DNA from: Halomonas sp.
Lineage (GTDB): Bacteria > Pseudomonadota > Gammaproteobacteria > Pseudomonadales > Halomonadaceae
Assembly (NCBI RefSeq): GCF_020832045.1
Contig: NZ_JAFIFK010000022.1
Location: 1 to 54,385 of the forward strand
DNA: 54,385 nucleotides
Reading direction: 5' to 3'
Made by a program: the position numbers and the translations under genes
The notes under the pieces: model-generated
What the model was told of the DNA's origin: nothing
Database searches by the model: none
What the model saw: the letters and a program-made list of their open reading frames with translations, nothing else
Shown here: positions 36,398-44,686 of the stretch, piece after piece
Numbering within the stretch: the first letter of the stretch is position 1
How the letters are laid out: every line of letters starts with the position of its first letter

Positions 36398-36515
36398 CGT
36401 GGTGTTGATGAGGCACCACGGCCATTAGGGGAACCGCCAGTTTCCCGCTATGGTTTCTCCCCCTCATTGCTAGTCACGGTCTTGCCTGCGCCCTCTTACG
36501 AGGGCGCCTTTTTTT
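36398..36515 (+). ncRNA. Candidate iron-regulated small RNA
   Basis: Transcription predicted from about 36399 (7 bases after the -10) to the terminator gives about 118 nt. The 5' end is a 7-bp hairpin CGTGGTG/CACCACG with a 9-nt loop (36398-36420). A middle stem GGGAA/TTCCC (429-446 of 36 kb) competes with AACC/GGTT pairing; 36463-36487 looks unpaired and could be the seed; an intrinsic terminator ends it. The only in-frame peptide is 17 residues, starts upstream of the predicted RNA, and lacks a ribosome site. Size, Fur-like promoter and structure recall PrrF, ArrF, NrrF and RyhB, but no sequence likeness is claimed. Confidence 0.65.
36488..36515 (+). terminator. Intrinsic terminator of the candidate small RNA
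   Basis: GCGCCCTC/GAGGGCGC, a perfect 8-bp stem with a TTAC loop, followed by C and seven T. One of the strongest terminators in the window, and located where no protein gene ends: the AEC permease stop is 150 bases upstream, beyond a promoter. Confidence 0.92.
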
Positions 36516-36516
36516 C

Positions 36517-36738
36517 TGCCTGGGAGGCTACGGCTTCTTCGTTGCCAGCCTGCGCCGGCTTGGCGTCGCCCTGACGTCGACCCTGGTGCATCTCACCCCG
36601 GCGGTGACGCTGCTGTGGGCCGCGGCTATGTTCGGCGAGCGTCTCGGCCCGTTCGGGCTGATGGGAATGACGCTCGCCGGAGCGGGTGCCGGCCTGGCTA
36701 TTCGCAGCGCTCGAAAATCAGATCCCACACCCCGTGAC
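36517..36738 (+). pseudogene. 3' remnant of an EamA/DMT transporter gene
   Basis: Read in one plus-strand frame, the segment translates to about 70 residues with the last two helices of an EamA repeat: GYGFFVASLRRLG, LVHLTPAVTLLWAAAMFGERLG (the P-x-x-x-x-L/F-G-E-x-L motif) and [18 protein letters not shown]. There is no start codon or ribosome site, and the upstream part is replaced by the small-RNA terminator. The frame then runs into the 3' end of trmB. It is best read as a gene truncated by a deletion. Confidence 0.75.
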
Positions 36739-37441
36739 CCAAGCGCTCGCCGCGCGCCTCGAACTTGGTCAGCGGGCGAAACGCGGGGCGCGGGACATAG
36801 GGCGACGTCTCGGCCGTCGCCGTATTGACGTAGCCCGGCGCTACCTCCATCACCTCCGCCATCCATTCGGCATAGGCTTGCCAATCGGTGGCCATGTGCA
36901 GCTTGCCGCCAAGCTTGAGACGGCTACGGATGAGCTCTACAAAGGCGGGCTGAACGATGCGGCGCTTATGGTGCTTCTTCTTCGGCCAGGGGTCGGGGAA
37001 GAACAGCTGCAGAGCGTCGAGACTCGTTTCCGGCAGACACTGCTCGAGCACCGCCAGGGCATCCTCGCGGTAAACGCGAATATTGGTCAGGCCGCGCTTG
37101 TCGGCCTCGTCGAGCAGCTTGCCCACACCGGGGGCATGCACCTCGATGCCGATGAAATCGGTATCTGGATGGGTTTCGGCCTGCTCGATCAGCGAAGCGC
37201 CCATACCGAAGCCGATCTCCACCACTCGCGGCGCCTGGCGCCCGAATAGCACATCGAGCTCCTGGCGCCCCTCGGCCAGGGTCAGGCCCAGTCGCGGCCA
37301 GACCTCTTCCAGACCGCGGGTCTGCGCCTGGGTCATCCGCCCGGCACGCAATACGTAACTCTTGATGCCACGCCGATGCAGCGGGGCATCCGGCCCTTCA
37401 GGGCCGGTGGTTGAGGCGGTGTCGCGTTGCTGATCGCTCAT
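36698..37441 (-). CDS. trmB: tRNA (guanine-46-N7)-methyltransferase
   Basis: 247 residues. Methylates N7 of G46 in the variable loop of tRNA with SAM. Motifs: [15 protein letters not shown] (SAM loop near residue 75), [16 protein letters not shown], and [23 protein letters not shown] with the conserved D-P-W-P-K. The C-terminal [31 protein letters not shown] is the usual tRNA-binding end. Its last ~40 bases overlap the EamA remnant on the other strand. It follows thiG by 24 bases on the same strand, so co-transcription with thiS-thiG is likely. Confidence 0.95.
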   Translation of the reverse strand: MSDQQRDTASTTGPEGPDAPLHRRGIKSYVLRAGRMTQAQTRGLEEVWPRLGLTLAEGRQELDVLFGRQAPRVVEIGFGMGASLIEQAETHPDTDFIGIEVHAPGVGKLLDEADKRGLTNIRVYREDALAVLEQCLPETSLDALQLFFPDPWPKKKHHKRRIVQPAFVELIRSRLKLGGKLHMATDWQAYAEWMAEVMEVAPGYVNTATAETSPYVPRPAFRPLTKFEARGERLGHGVWDLIFERCE

Positions 37442-37465
37442 GAAGTTCGCTGTGGCTCCGGTGGT

Positions 37466-38263
37466 TCAGCCGTTGATGCGGCCGGCAAAGGGAGAGGAGG
37501 GGTCGGCGCTCTGGCGACGCGGCATGCGCCCGGCGAGGAACGCTTCGCGGCCGGCTTCGACGGCTTTCTTCATGGCGCTGGCCATCAGGATCGGCTGGCG
37601 GGCATGGGCGATGGCCGAGTTCATCAGTACGCCGTCGCAGCCCAGCTCCATGGCCATGGCGGCATCTGAAGCGGTACCGATACCGGCATCCACCAGTACC
37701 GGCACACCGGCCTGTTCGATGATCAGGCGGATGTTGTACGGGTTCTGGATACCGTGACCGGAACCGATCAGCGAGCCCAACGGCATGATCGCGCAGCAGC
37801 CCAGACGCTCGAGCTCCTTGGCCACGATGGGGTCGTCGCTGGTATAGACCATCACGTCGAAGCCGTCGTTGAGCAGCTCCTCGGCCGCCTTGAGGGTTTC
37901 GGTCACGTTGGGGTAGAGCGTAGCGTCATCGCCCAGCACCTCGAGTTTGACCAGCTTGTGGCCATCGAGCAGCTCACGGGCCAGCTTGCAGGTACGCACG
38001 GCGTCCTTGGCGGTGTAGCAGCCGGCGGTATTGGGCAGCAGTGTAAAGCGCTCCGGCGGCACCACGTCGAGCAGGTTGGGCTGGCCAGCCTCCTGGCCCA
38101 AGTTGGTGCGGCGCACGGCAAAGGTGACCACTTCGGCGCCCGAGGCAGCAATGGCATCGGCCGTCTCGTCGAAATCCTTGTACTTGCCGGTACCGACCAG
38201 CAGGCGAGAGGAAAAGGCGTGGCCGGCAATTTGCAGCGGCTGGTCCTGGAAAAAATCTGTCAT
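37466..38263 (-). CDS. thiG: Thiazole synthase
   Basis: 265 residues. Forms thiazole phosphate from deoxyxylulose 5-phosphate, dehydroglycine and the ThiS thiocarboxylate. TIM-barrel signs: [13 protein letters not shown] at the N-terminus, [10 protein letters not shown], the Schiff-base lysine in [11 protein letters not shown] near residue 98, [28 protein letters not shown] and the phosphate-binding [18 protein letters not shown]. The gene lies downstream of thiS as an operon. No TPP riboswitch is evident ahead of the pair. Confidence 0.96.
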   Translation of the reverse strand: MTDFFQDQPLQIAGHAFSSRLLVGTGKYKDFDETADAIAASGAEVVTFAVRRTNLGQEAGQPNLLDVVPPERFTLLPNTAGCYTAKDAVRTCKLARELLDGHKLVKLEVLGDDATLYPNVTETLKAAEELLNDGFDVMVYTSDDPIVAKELERLGCCAIMPLGSLIGSGHGIQNPYNIRLIIEQAGVPVLVDAGIGTASDAAMAMELGCDGVLMNSAIAHARQPILMASAMKKAVEAGREAFLAGRMPRRQSADPSSPFAGRING

Positions 38264-38321
38264 CGCATGGGCCTATGTCTGTACGGGGTCTAGGGCGGGA
38301 GATGGTCGACGAAACGGCGTC

Positions 38322-38522
38322 CTAGCCGCCGCCGATGGCGTGGACGATCTCGATGCGGTCGCCGTCGGCAAGAGGCGTGGAGTCGTGCTCGCTCTTGGGC
38401 ACGATCTCCTCGTTGCGTTCGACGGCGATGCGCCGCCCGGCTAGGCCAAGTGTGTCGACCAACTGCGCCACCGTGAGGCCGGGGTCAAGGTCACGGGACT
38501 CACCGTTGAGCTGGATCTGCAT
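38322..38522 (-). CDS. thiS: Sulphur carrier protein ThiS
   Basis: 66 residues from ATG 38522; the frame is open for 12 more codons but AGAGGA precedes this start. Ubiquitin-like fold: [12 protein letters not shown], a central [11 protein letters not shown], and the C-terminus [12 protein letters not shown] ending in the Gly-Gly that is adenylated and thiocarboxylated. Works directly with ThiG, encoded 58 bases downstream. It is divergent from the DUF423 gene. Confidence 0.93.
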   Translation of the reverse strand: MQIQLNGESRDLDPGLTVAQLVDTLGLAGRRIAVERNEEIVPKSEHDSTPLADGDRIEIVHAIGGG

Positions 38523-38621
38523 GGCGTCCTCTCCAGTTGACGAGTGTCGCGGGCCCATATTGTAGCCCCTCCGCGCCTCCCGCGGTACGGTAGGCGTCCA
38601 ACCTCATTAGGGAGGCATACA

Positions 38622-39026
38622 ATGTACGACCGCGGGTGGTGGTGCCTGGTGGCGCTATCGGGTGCGCTGACGGTAATGGCGGGCGCCTTTGCCGCCCATG
38701 GCCTGCAGGGGCAGTTGCCGGAGCGGCTGGTGGCCGCCTTCGAGACCGGCGTGCGCTATCAGATGTGGCACACCCTGGCGATGCTCGGCGTGCTGGCCTG
38801 GCGCGCCTCCCGGCCCCGCCGCGGCCAATTTGCCGTGCTGGGCCTCTGGACCGCCGGCGTGTTGTTGTTCTCCGGCTCTCTGTATGTCATGGCACTGACC
38901 GGCATGCGCGGCCTGGGCATGGTCACGCCCTTCGGTGGTGTATTGATGATCGCCGGCTGGCTTACGCTCGCTTTCTGTGCGCTGCGCGACGAAGCCGGGA
39001 GTCAGTCCGAATCCGGCAAGACGTAG
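38622..39026 (+). CDS. DUF423 family membrane protein (YgdD-like)
   Basis: 134 residues from ATG 38622 after AGGGAGG. Four membrane helices: CLVALSGALTVMAGAFAAHGL with the typical GAFGAHGL-type end, FETGVRYQMWHTLAMLGVLAW, LGLWTAGVLLFSGSLYVMALTG and TPFGGVLMIAGWLTLAFCAL. These four blocks define DUF423. Function unknown; a multidrug or lipid role has been suggested without proof. Its 3' end overlaps the convergent thioesterase gene by 25 bases. Confidence 0.88.
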   Translation: MYDRGWWCLVALSGALTVMAGAFAAHGLQGQLPERLVAAFETGVRYQMWHTLAMLGVLAWRASRPRRGQFAVLGLWTAGVLLFSGSLYVMALTGMRGLGMVTPFGGVLMIAGWLTLAFCALRDEAGSQSESGKT

Positions 39027-39415
39027 GTGGCGGTGACCAGCGCCACCGGGGCCTCGTCACCGGCAGAGAAGAGCTGCACCTCACCCACCGCCAGGCGGCG
39101 TCCCAGCTTGAGCAGGCGAGCCGTGGCGATGACATCTCGATCGCCCCGCGGCCGACGCAGGAAGCGGCAGTGCAGGTCGCTGGTGACGGCCATCGGCTCA
39201 GGGCCGATCTGGCCGAGGATGGCCACATAGAGGCACACGTCGGCCAGCCCCATGAGAGTGGGGCCGGAGACGCTGGCGCCAGGTCGCAGGTGCTCGTCTT
39301 CGATGGCCAGACTCATGGTGGCCCGCATGTCACCGACGGCCTCGATGGTACCGATACGCTGAGGAAACACCTCGTCGAGAAAGTCTTCGATGGCGGCGGC
39401 AGTCATCACGGTCAT
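39002..39415 (-). CDS. Hotdog-fold thioesterase (PaaI family)
   Basis: 137 residues from ATG 39415, with AGGAG 8-12 bases upstream; the frame is open to 39532. Hotdog features are RPGASVSGPTLMGLADVCLYVAIL (the substrate helix, with an Asp where PaaI-type enzymes have Asp/Glu) and SDLHCRFLRRPRGDRDVIATARLLKLGRRLAVGEV on the beta sheet. It should hydrolyse acyl- or aryl-CoA esters. The substrate cannot be deduced, and no phenylacetate genes are nearby. Confidence 0.85.
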   Translation of the reverse strand: MTVMTAAAIEDFLDEVFPQRIGTIEAVGDMRATMSLAIEDEHLRPGASVSGPTLMGLADVCLYVAILGQIGPEPMAVTSDLHCRFLRRPRGDRDVIATARLLKLGRRLAVGEVQLFSAGDEAPVALVTATYVLPDSD

Positions 39416-39481
39416 CGGCAGGCTCCTGGTGAAGTTGTCGGTCTGGTGGGCCGAAACGTAAACGCAGTCAACATAACCCAA

Positions 39482-39509
39482 AGCGCCCCGGGGGGGTACC
39501 CGGGGCGCT
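39482..39509 (-). terminator. GC-rich hairpin after malate synthase G
   Basis: AGCGCCCCGGG/CCCGGGGCGCT is an 11-bp stem with a 6-nt loop, then TTTGGGTT on the minus strand, 38 bases after the glcB stop. The T run is short but the stem is very stable. Confidence 0.65.
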
Positions 39510-39546
39510 AGGGCCTGGCTCAGCCTTGGCATCAGGCATCAAGGCA

Positions 39547-41721
39547 TCAGTGCGCCTTGTGCACCGCACGCCAGTGGTGCAGCAGCGGCTCGGTGTAGCC
39601 CGAGGGCTGCTCGCGGCCCTTGAAGACCAGGTCGCTGGCGGCCTTGAACGCGGTCGAGGCCGCAAAGTCGGCGCTCATGGCCTTGTAGGCCGGGTCGCCG
39701 GCGTTCTGTTCGTCGACCACCTTGGCCATGCGCTCCAGCGTCTTCTGCACGCGCTCGCCATCGACCACGCCGTGGTGGAGCCAGTTGGCGATGTGCTGGC
39801 TGGAGATACGCAGGGTAGCGCGATCCTCCATCAGACCCACATCGTGGATATCGGGCACCTTGGAGCAGCCCACGCCGTGTTCGACCCAGCGCACCACGTA
39901 ACCGAGGATGCCCTGGCAGTTGTTGTCGAGCTCCTGTTGCAGCTCGGCGTCGGACCACTCGGCCTTCTCCGCCACCGGCACGGTGAGCAGGTCGTCCAGC
40001 AGATCGGGCTCGCCCTGGGCTTCCAGCTCACGCTGGAGTTCGCTGACATCGACCTGATGGTAGTGCAGCGCGTGCAGCACAGCAGCGGTGGGCGACGGCA
40101 CCCAAGCGGTATTGGCACCGGCCTTGGGGTGGCCGATCTTCTGCTCGAGCATGGCCGCCATGAGGTCCGGCATGGCCCACATGCCCTTGCCGATCTGAGC
40201 GCGGCCGCGCAGGCCACAGGCCAGGCCGACCTGGACGTTATTGCGCTCGTAGGCGCCGATCCAGGCGGAGTTCTTCATGTCGCCCTTGCGGATCATCGGG
40301 CCCGCTTCCATGGCGGTGTGCATTTCGTCGCCGGTGCGATCGAGGAAACCGGTATTGATGAAAACTACCCGTGACGCAGCCTCGGCGATACACGCCTTGA
40401 GATTGACCGAGGTGCGGCGCTCCTCGTCCATGATGCCCATCTTGAGGGTGTCGCGAGACAAACCGAGCAGGTCCTCGATGCGGCCGAACAGCTCGTTGGA
40501 GAAGGCGACTTCTTTCGGGCCGTGCATTTTCGGCTTGACGATATAGACCGAACCGCTGCGCGAATTGCGCGGCTCGTTCTCGCCCTTCTTGAGGTCGTGC
40601 ATGGCCAGCAGGCTGGTGACGATGCCGTCGAGGATACCCTCGGGCAGCTCGTTGCCGTCGGCATCCAGCACCGCCGGAGTGGTCATCAGGTGGCCGACGT
40701 TGCGCACGAACATCAGTGAACGGCCGGGCAACGTCAGGCTGCCTCCGTCCGGCGTGGAATAGGTGCGATCGGCATGCAGGCGGCGGGTGAACGTCTTGCC
40801 GCCCTTGTCGATGGCCTCTGCCAGGTCGCCCTTCATCAGGCCCAACCAGTTGGCGTAGACGCCGACCTTGTCCTCGGCATCGACCGCTGCAACGGAGTCC
40901 TCGCAGTCCATGATCGCGGTGAGCGCGGCCTCGACCAGCAGATCCTTGACGCCGGCCGGGTCGGTCTTGCCGATGGGGTGGCTGGGATCGATCTGAATCT
41001 CGAGATGCAGGCCATGGTGGGTGAGCAGGATCGCCTCGGGGCTCGCCCCGTCGCCGGTGTAACCCACCAGCTTGCTCGGGTCCTTCAGGCCGCTCTCGCT
41101 ACCCCCTTCCAGAGACACCACCAGTTGGCCGTCGCGCAGCACGTACTTGACGGCATCGCGGTGAGAGCCGGTAGCCAGCGGCGCGGCCTGATCGAGCACG
41201 TCGCGGGCATAGGCAATGACCTTGTCGCCACGCTTGGGGTTGTAGCCCGTGCCCTTCTCGGCACCGCCCTCCTCGGAGATGGCGTCGGTGCCGTAGAGCG
41301 CATCGTAAAGGCTGCCCCAGCGGGCGTTGGCGGCATTCAGCGCATAGCGCGCGTTGCTCACCGGCACCACCAGCTGCGGGCCGGCCTGGATGGCCACCTC
41401 GCGGTCGACATTGGCGGTGGAAACCGTAACCTTGGAAGGCGCCTCCACCAGGTAGCCGATCTCCTCGAGAAAGGCGCGATAAACGCTCATATCGCGCACC
41501 GGGCCGGGGTTCTGACGGTGCCAGGTGTCCAGCTGAGACTGCAGACGATCGCGCTCAGCGAGTAATTCACGGTTTTTCGGTGTCAGATCATGAAAGATTG
41601 CATCGACCCCGGCCCAGAAGCTTTCGCTATCGATACCGGTACCGGGCAGGGCCTTATCGTTGATGAAGCGATCCAGTTCAGCGGCCACCTGGAGACGATG
41701 GCGAGTGACGCGTTCGGACAT
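39547..41721 (-). CDS. glcB: Malate synthase G
   Basis: 724 residues from ATG 41721 with GGAGGAG before it. Condenses glyoxylate with acetyl-CoA to malate in the glyoxylate bypass or glycolate use. Isoform G is shown by its length (about 725) and the inserted beta domain. Visible: [18 protein letters not shown] (metal Glu/Asp), [32 protein letters not shown] (acidic/basic catalytic region), [17 protein letters not shown], and [21 protein letters not shown]. The last residues, [15 protein letters not shown], hold the catalytic-domain C-terminal plug. No glc or ace operon neighbours; it appears monocistronic. Confidence 0.97.
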   Translation of the reverse strand: MSERVTRHRLQVAAELDRFINDKALPGTGIDSESFWAGVDAIFHDLTPKNRELLAERDRLQSQLDTWHRQNPGPVRDMSVYRAFLEEIGYLVEAPSKVTVSTANVDREVAIQAGPQLVVPVSNARYALNAANARWGSLYDALYGTDAISEEGGAEKGTGYNPKRGDKVIAYARDVLDQAAPLATGSHRDAVKYVLRDGQLVVSLEGGSESGLKDPSKLVGYTGDGASPEAILLTHHGLHLEIQIDPSHPIGKTDPAGVKDLLVEAALTAIMDCEDSVAAVDAEDKVGVYANWLGLMKGDLAEAIDKGGKTFTRRLHADRTYSTPDGGSLTLPGRSLMFVRNVGHLMTTPAVLDADGNELPEGILDGIVTSLLAMHDLKKGENEPRNSRSGSVYIVKPKMHGPKEVAFSNELFGRIEDLLGLSRDTLKMGIMDEERRTSVNLKACIAEAASRVVFINTGFLDRTGDEMHTAMEAGPMIRKGDMKNSAWIGAYERNNVQVGLACGLRGRAQIGKGMWAMPDLMAAMLEQKIGHPKAGANTAWVPSPTAAVLHALHYHQVDVSELQRELEAQGEPDLLDDLLTVPVAEKAEWSDAELQQELDNNCQGILGYVVRWVEHGVGCSKVPDIHDVGLMEDRATLRISSQHIANWLHHGVVDGERVQKTLERMAKVVDEQNAGDPAYKAMSADFAASTAFKAASDLVFKGREQPSGYTEPLLHHWRAVHKAH

Positions 41722-41810
41722 GGAAGAGTCTCCTCCTGCGTGGCGGCCGATCAGATGCCTTCGGCCAGCCGCAATTCGTGGGGGTGATACCACTGCGAAG
41801 GGGCCAATTT

Positions 41811-41898
41811 TGTGGAAAACTGTTCCACATGTAAACCCGAGGAGAGGTCTACCCTACTAGACATAGGGTTAAGACGCGGATTTCTGACCAAATGGTCA
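41811..41898. promoter_or_regulatory. Two palindromic operator candidates in the glcB/hydrolase gap
   Basis: The 301-base divergent gap 41722-42022 has two dyads: TGTGGAA/TTCCACA with a 5-base spacer at 41811-41829, and TGACCA-AA-TGGTCA at 41885-41898. The first is 90 bases before glcB and could be a site for a glyoxylate/glycolate-type regulator; the second suits a GntR/FadR-like or TetR-like dimer. Assignments are guesses from symmetry only. Nothing else is recognised in the gap. Confidence 0.4.
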
Positions 41899-42022
41899 AT
41901 AAAGTTGGCTGTCACAGCAGTTGCTCACAGACAGCATGGCCGGTAGCGGGCCCGACTGCACGCTCAGTGTTGCTGTAACGAAAGGAATCGAGGGGAAACA
42001 CGTTGATCCGCTGGAGCATGAC

Positions 42023-43003
42023 ATGACCGACTTTACACCCCTGCAGGCCCTGGGACCGGTGGCCCCTTTTCGCTCAAGCGAGCCTTCGCTGACGGATTAT
42101 CTGGCACATTACGGCCTAGCGCCGCTGCTCAGCGAGAACATCGGGCTCTATGTGGGCTACACCGATACCCAGCGCTATCAACTCTGGACCCAGGTATGGA
42201 GCCCGGAGGAACCCATCGGCACGGTGTTCGTGGTGCATGGCTACTACGATCATCTGGGACTCTACCGTCATCTGCTGGAGAAGCTGCTGGAACGGCGCTG
42301 GCGCGTGGTGCTGTGGGACCTGCCGGGGCACGGCCTGTCGAGCGGAAAGCGCGCCTGTATCGACGATTTCGCCCACTACGGCGAATGCCTGGGTGCGCTG
42401 CAGGAGCAGTTGGAAGCCAGCGGGCTGGCCCCGCGACCCTGGCTCGGCATCGGCCAGAGTACCGGAGCCGCCATTCTCGCCACCGATGCGTTGAGCCGAC
42501 CGGATGAGAACTGCTGGGCGGGCCTGGTGCTGCTCGCCCCCCTGGTGCGCCCCACCGGCTGGCCCCAGGCTGGCTGGCTGCACTCCCTGGTAGGGCCTTT
42601 CGTCCAAAGTCTGCCTCGCCGCTTCGGAGCCAACTCCACCGATGCCGAGTTCGCCGCCTTCCTGCGCGAGCGCGACCCGCTGCAGCCCGAGCATCTGTCG
42701 CTCAACTGGGTCAGCGCCATGCGCCGCTGGATGCCCCAGCTGCTTGCCCTTCCCCCCAGTGACATTCCCACCCTTATCCTGCAAGGGGAACAGGACGCCA
42801 CCGTGGACTGGGAGTGGAACCTGGAGGTGCTGAAACGCAAGTTCCCCAATGCCCGGATCGAACGCCATCCGGAGGCCCGCCACCATCTGGTCAATGAGGC
42901 CGAGTGCATACGTGATGCCCTGTTCCGCTCTCTCGACGGTTTTGTCAACGAGCTGGAGCAGCACGTCGCGCCGACCACTCAGGAGCGAATCTCCCGATGC
43001 TGA
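42023..43003 (+). CDS. Alpha/beta hydrolase, lysophospholipase/monoacylglycerol-lipase type
   Basis: 326 residues from ATG 42023, 6 bases after GGAG; the frame is open to 41921 without a better start. Fold signs are VFVVHGYYDHLGLYRHLLE (oxyanion segment near residue 70), LPGHGLSSGKRACIDDF, the nucleophile in GIGQSTGAAI (G-x-S-x-G near residue 154), the Asp in LQGEQDATVDW and the His in ARHHLVNE. The layout matches PldB-like serine hydrolases, with a cap between strands 6 and 7. Substrate likely a lysolipid or monoglyceride; not proven. Overlaps the lipoprotein gene by 7 bases. Confidence 0.88.
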   Translation: MTDFTPLQALGPVAPFRSSEPSLTDYLAHYGLAPLLSENIGLYVGYTDTQRYQLWTQVWSPEEPIGTVFVVHGYYDHLGLYRHLLEKLLERRWRVVLWDLPGHGLSSGKRACIDDFAHYGECLGALQEQLEASGLAPRPWLGIGQSTGAAILATDALSRPDENCWAGLVLLAPLVRPTGWPQAGWLHSLVGPFVQSLPRRFGANSTDAEFAAFLRERDPLQPEHLSLNWVSAMRRWMPQLLALPPSDIPTLILQGEQDATVDWEWNLEVLKRKFPNARIERHPEARHHLVNEAECIRDALFRSLDGFVNELEQHVAPTTQERISRC

Positions 43004-43476
43004 GACACATCGCACTACTCGTGCTGTTCGCTCTGCTTACCGGATGTGCCTCCCAGCCCCCCGAGCCCGACCCCATTCGCCGTGCGCTGCAGAACCTCAG
43101 CGATCGCGCCGTCGCCCGGGTGATGGAGGTGGATGCACTGCAGCCCACTGCAGATCAGGTACTGCTGCTGGTCGCGCCGAAGGTGGACGAAAGCCTCGAG
43201 ATCGAAAGCGACCGCTTCCTGGAGAGCCTCACCCGCGCGCTGTTGGGCGCTAGCGACGGCCCCCAGGTAATCGACTGGCGCCCCGCCATGAGCGGCGTAG
43301 GCGGCGATCATCAGTGGCGGCTCAAGAGCCATCTGGAGGCCACCGCGCCGCGCCTGCGCCTGACCGACCGTGACCTGTTGCCCTATCGTCTGGTGCTCTC
43401 GCTGCATCGCCCCGATGACGACGACGCCCTGTGGCAGACCGAGGTCGAAGGCGCCTTCGATGCCACGGCACTGTGA
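42997..43476 (+). CDS. Hypothetical lipoprotein
   Basis: 159 residues. A lipoprotein signal peptide ends in LLTGC-ASQ (cysteine 17), and the next residues are not Asp, so the mature protein probably goes to the outer membrane. The body has no domain I recognise; it is charged and mixed alpha/beta, with VLLLVAPKVDESLEIESDRFLE and VIDWRPAMSGVGGDHQWRL as notable stretches, vaguely like LpoB/CsgG-type lipoproteins (a small alpha/beta domain that measures or anchors), but this is not secure. Co-translated with the hydrolase upstream. Confidence 0.75.
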   Translation: MLRHIALLVLFALLTGCASQPPEPDPIRRALQNLSDRAVARVMEVDALQPTADQVLLLVAPKVDESLEIESDRFLESLTRALLGASDGPQVIDWRPAMSGVGGDHQWRLKSHLEATAPRLRLTDRDLLPYRLVLSLHRPDDDDALWQTEVEGAFDATAL

Positions 43477-43525
43477 TCAGCTATCACGGATAATCGAGAG
43501 GGTGTTTACACGCGTCGCGAGCGAC

Positions 43526-43612
43526 GGCCAGGCAAGGCGAAATCAATCGAGAAAGCGGAGTTTACGGGTTTGTAAATGAGCAATTTGAGATTGATTTCAA
43601 CACAGCATGGCC
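43526..43612. repeat. Nested palindromic intergenic repeat
   Basis: An 87-base element built as three concentric inverted repeats: GGCCA/TGGCC at the ends (43526-43530, 43608-43612), GAAATCAATC/GATTGATTTC (43539-43548, 43589-43598), and TTTAC/GTAAA at the centre (43561-43565, 43572-43576). It lies between the lipoprotein stop and the convergent comM end. The form is that of dispersed palindromic repeats common in this group, but no second copy was seen in the window. Confidence 0.6.
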
Positions 43613-43638
43613 TAGCGCAGTAGCGTGTCAATTGCCTC

Positions 43639-44511
43639 TCAGCCTTGGCGCAGTTGGCGGTCCAGCTGTCGATACCCTATCGCCTCCATCAGCTCGCCGC
43701 GCTCCGGGTGCGGTTTTTCGGCCAGGTCGGCCAAGGTCAGCGCCACCCTAAGCACCCGGTGGTAGGCCCGCGCCGAGAGCCGCAGGCGCTCGAGCACGCC
43801 GGCCAGCCAGGCGCGGTCGGCCGTCGAGAGGGCGCAGGCCGCCTCCAGTTCGCGTCCGCCGAGGTGGGCGTTGAGTGCACCTCGGGCATACTGGCGCTCG
43901 CGAGCGGCCACGACCCGGGCGCGTACCTCTGCCGAGCTCTCCCCCACCTCGCGTGACGTCAGCTGTTCCGGCGGCAGCGCCGGCACTTCGATCTGCAGGT
44001 CGATACGGTCGAGCAGCGGTCCCGAGAGCCGCGACTGGTAGCGCTGGATCTGCGCCGCGGTGCACTGGCAAGCCTGGCGTGGGTCGCCAAGGTGGCCGCA
44101 AGGGCAGGGGTTCATCGCAGCCACCAGCTGGAAGCGGGCCGGAAAACGGCGCTCATGATTGGCCCGGGCGATATGAATGCGCCCCGACTCCATCGGCTCG
44201 CGCATCACTTCGAGCACGTGACGGCTGAACTCGGGCAACTCGTCGAGAAACAGTACGCCGTGGTGAGCCAGCGAAATCTCCCCGGGACGCGGCCAGGAAC
44301 CGCCTCCCACCAGAGCCACGGCGCTAGCGGTATGGTGGGGAGAGCGAAAAGGTCGGCGCCCCCACTGCTCGGCCAGTGGCAGACCACACACCGAGCGGAT
44401 GGCGGCCACTTCGAGGGCTTCCTCCTCGGTGAGTTCGGGCAGAATGCCGGGCAGACGGCTCGCCAACATGGTCTTGCCGGTGCCGGGAGGACCGGCGAAT
44501 AGCAGGTTGTG
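43639..44511 (-). pseudogene. comM: comM, 3' part (gene split by an island)
   Basis: The C-terminal ~290 residues of ComM (YifB family), a hexameric AAA+ helicase that drives branch migration during natural transformation. The fragment opens at HNLLFAGPPGTGKTMLASRLPGI with the Walker A motif and goes on through RPFRSPHHTASAVALVGGG, GVLFLDELPEF (Walker B), NPCPCGHLGDP and the C-terminal Mg-chelatase-like domain. Upstream of HNLL the frame runs into island sequence and a TAG, so it lacks its own start. The 5' half is at 53.95 kb. Confidence 0.93.
44501..44511. other. attL-like junction of the comM island
   Basis: AGCAGGTTGTG in comM, codons for HNLL on the minus strand. The same 11 bases with one change (AGCAGATTGTG) occur at 53953-53963, where the 5' half of comM resumes. 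Left of here is comM, right is island. Confidence 0.75.
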
Positions 44512-44624
44512 TACCTGGAGACCTATCTATATTTCAAATACTTACCGACTATTCATGACTAGTAGGGGTTTTCAACTGACTTGAGCCGCAAGCTCGCGCC
44601 CGAGCCGATTTTCTGCTTGACCAG

Positions 44625-44671
44625 CCAAAATGTTTAGTAAATACTAGCCATGGGTTTAGTAAACATTTTGG
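44625..44671 (+). promoter_or_regulatory. Double operator before the island regulator
   Basis: Two 11-base palindromes, GTTTAGTAAAT (44632-44642) and GTTTAGTAAAC (44654-44664), are 22 bases apart centre to centre, i.e. two helical turns. They sit within a larger inverted repeat CCAAAATGTTTA/TAAACATTTTGG. The position, ending 16 bases before the HTH start, suggests autoregulation. GGGAGGGG just after it is the ribosome site. Confidence 0.65.
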
Positions 44672-44686
44672 GCGGGAGGGGATAGC

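Noticed and set aside
36375..36425. A 17-residue reading frame (MRMTYIEGV...) overlapping the small-RNA promoter
   Set aside because: It begins upstream of the predicted transcription start, has no ribosome site and no known counterpart; the promoter reading explains the bases better.
38523..38621. TPP riboswitch before thiS-thiG
   Set aside because: Under 100 bases and without the CTGAGA and ACCTGATCTGG boxes.
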